From: JAAYAN01 sp964437215
Lineage (GTDB): Bacteria; Bacteroidota; Ignavibacteria; Ignavibacteriales; Melioribacteraceae
DNA length: 5,342 nt
Reading direction: 5' to 3'
NCBI GenBank assembly: GCA_964437215.1
Contig: CAYTFZ010000141.1
Location: 1 to 5,342 of the forward strand
In this document: in pieces, positions 4,654-5,342 of the stretch
Layout of the letters: every line of letters begins with the position of its first letter
Numbering within the stretch: the stretch's first letter is position 1
Translations under genes and position numbers: made by a program
The notes under the pieces: model-generated
Database searches by the model: none
The model's input: the letters and a program-made list of their open reading frames with translations, nothing else
Told to the model about the DNA's origin: nothing

Positions 4654-5342
4654 ATGTTATATTTTGCCGAAGGCAGCGAAAATAAAGTTTTTACAAAAGA
4701 AGAAGTGAAAAATATTCTATGGTCGGTTTTTGATAAAATTGGCGGAGTGAATAAAGTTTTGGCAATTCCGCCGGATTTTACGCGGTTTCATTCAAAAGCC
4801 GGAGAACTTACAAACTATTCGTATCAGTATTTTAAAGAAAAAATGACTGATATTCTTCCGGCGCTCGGCACGCACGCAGCAATGACCGAAAGTGAAATTG
4901 AAGAAATGTTCGGGGATATTCCTAAAAATCTTTTTCGCGTTCACAGATGGAAAGAAGATTTGACAACACTCGGCGAAGTTCCTGCTGAATTTCTAAAAGA
5001 AGTTTCGGAAGGACGCGTTTCATATTCTTGGCCGGCGCAGGTAAATAAATTGCTGGTTGAAGGGAATTTCGACTTGATTCTTTCAATCGGGCAGGTTGTT
5101 CCACACGAAGTAATCGGGATGGCAAATTACAATAAAAATATTTTTGTAGGAACGGGCGGCAGAGACGGGATAAATAAAAGTCACTATCTTGGCGCAGTTT
5201 ACGGAATGGAAAGAATTATGGGACGAGCAGATACTGCAGTCCGGAAAGTTCTGAATTACGCATCGGATAATTTTGCTAAAAACCTGCCGGTTTTATATAT
5301 CCAGACTGTAATTTCCAAAGACGAAAACAATAATCTCGTTTT
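4654..5342 (+). CDS. LarA-like nickel-pincer racemase/epimerase homologue (DUF2088), putative aldonate (D-mannonate) epimerase, partial
   Basis: The frame is open from the ATG at 4654 to the window edge (229 codons), about the N-terminal half of a LarA-type protein (usually about 420 residues). LarA uses a nickel-pincer nucleotide, bound covalently through a Lys, to racemise or epimerise 2-hydroxy acids at C2. Visible counterparts of Lactobacillus plantarum LarA residues are Asp41 and Arg44 in PDFTR (LarA D72, R75), His74 in LGTH (H108), His151 in VVPH (H174), Lys161 (K184, the cofactor attachment site) and His177 in NKSH (H200). The distances 151-161-177 equal those of LarA 174-184-200. The usual GFSGG before the Lys is replaced by GMANY, marking a divergent subgroup. 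Position after uxuB suggests a sugar-acid substrate, for example D-mannonate/D-gluconate; this is inference. AAGGA at 4639-4643 supports the start. LarB, LarC and LarE for cofactor synthesis would be needed elsewhere. Confidence 0.8.
   Translation, partial: MLYFAEGSENKVFTKEEVKNILWSVFDKIGGVNKVLAIPPDFTRFHSKAGELTNYSYQYFKEKMTDILPALGTHAAMTESEIEEMFGDIPKNLFRVHRWKEDLTTLGEVPAEFLKEVSEGRVSYSWPAQVNKLLVEGNFDLILSIGQVVPHEVIGMANYNKNIFVGTGGRDGINKSHYLGAVYGMERIMGRADTAVRKVLNYASDNFAKNLPVLYIQTVISKDENNNLV

Noticed and set aside
4922..5125. Minus-strand open frame of 67 codons opposite the LarA-like gene
   Set aside because: Antisense to a region coding conserved LarA residues; no independent support.
1..5342. CRISPR array, insertion sequence, tRNA or phage genes
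   Set aside because: No spaced direct repeats, transposase motifs, cloverleaf sequences or phage-like proteins were seen on either strand.

Overview
The window reads as a fragment of a low-GC, AT-rich genome of the Bacteroidota/Ignavibacteriota (FCB) type. The evidence is an exact TAnnTTTG -10 element with a TTG 20 nt upstream, a DUF4861 lipoprotein (a family I know mainly from polysaccharide-degrading Bacteroidota and relatives), and SDR-type rather than E. coli-type mannonate oxidoreductase. Two runs of exactly 100 N interrupt genes, which suggests a scaffolded draft or metagenome-assembled genome in which 100 N stands for a gap of unknown size.

Layout: positions 1-434 on the minus strand hold the 5' part of a yajQ (DUF520) gene, cut by the window edge. 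Positions 435-739 are a divergent regulatory region with a candidate promoter for each direction, a 26-bp imperfect palindrome centred on CG just downstream of the rightward -10 box, and a smaller CG-centred palindrome just before the first rightward start codon. From 740 to the right edge there is one plus-strand operon of five tightly packed genes: DUF4861 lipoprotein, uxaC (uronate isomerase, contains a gap), eda (KDPG/KHG aldolase), uxuB-type SDR (D-mannonate oxidoreductase, contains a gap) and a LarA-like nickel-pincer epimerase/racemase homologue cut by the right edge. Spacings are 8 nt, 5 nt, a 4-nt ATGA overlap and 32 nt.

Together the genes encode a hexuronate (most likely D-glucuronate) catabolic operon. 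UxaC makes D-fructuronate, the SDR reduces it to D-mannonate, and Eda splits KDPG to pyruvate and glyceraldehyde 3-phosphate. Mannonate dehydratase (UxuA), KDG kinase (KdgK), a transporter and a regulator are not visible and may lie beyond the right edge. The lipoprotein suggests that the uronate comes from an extracellular or periplasmic glycan. The LarA-like gene is the most interesting element: it keeps the key LarA residues at matching spacing but sits in a sugar-acid operon, so a C2 epimerase of an aldonate such as D-mannonate is more likely than a lactate racemase.
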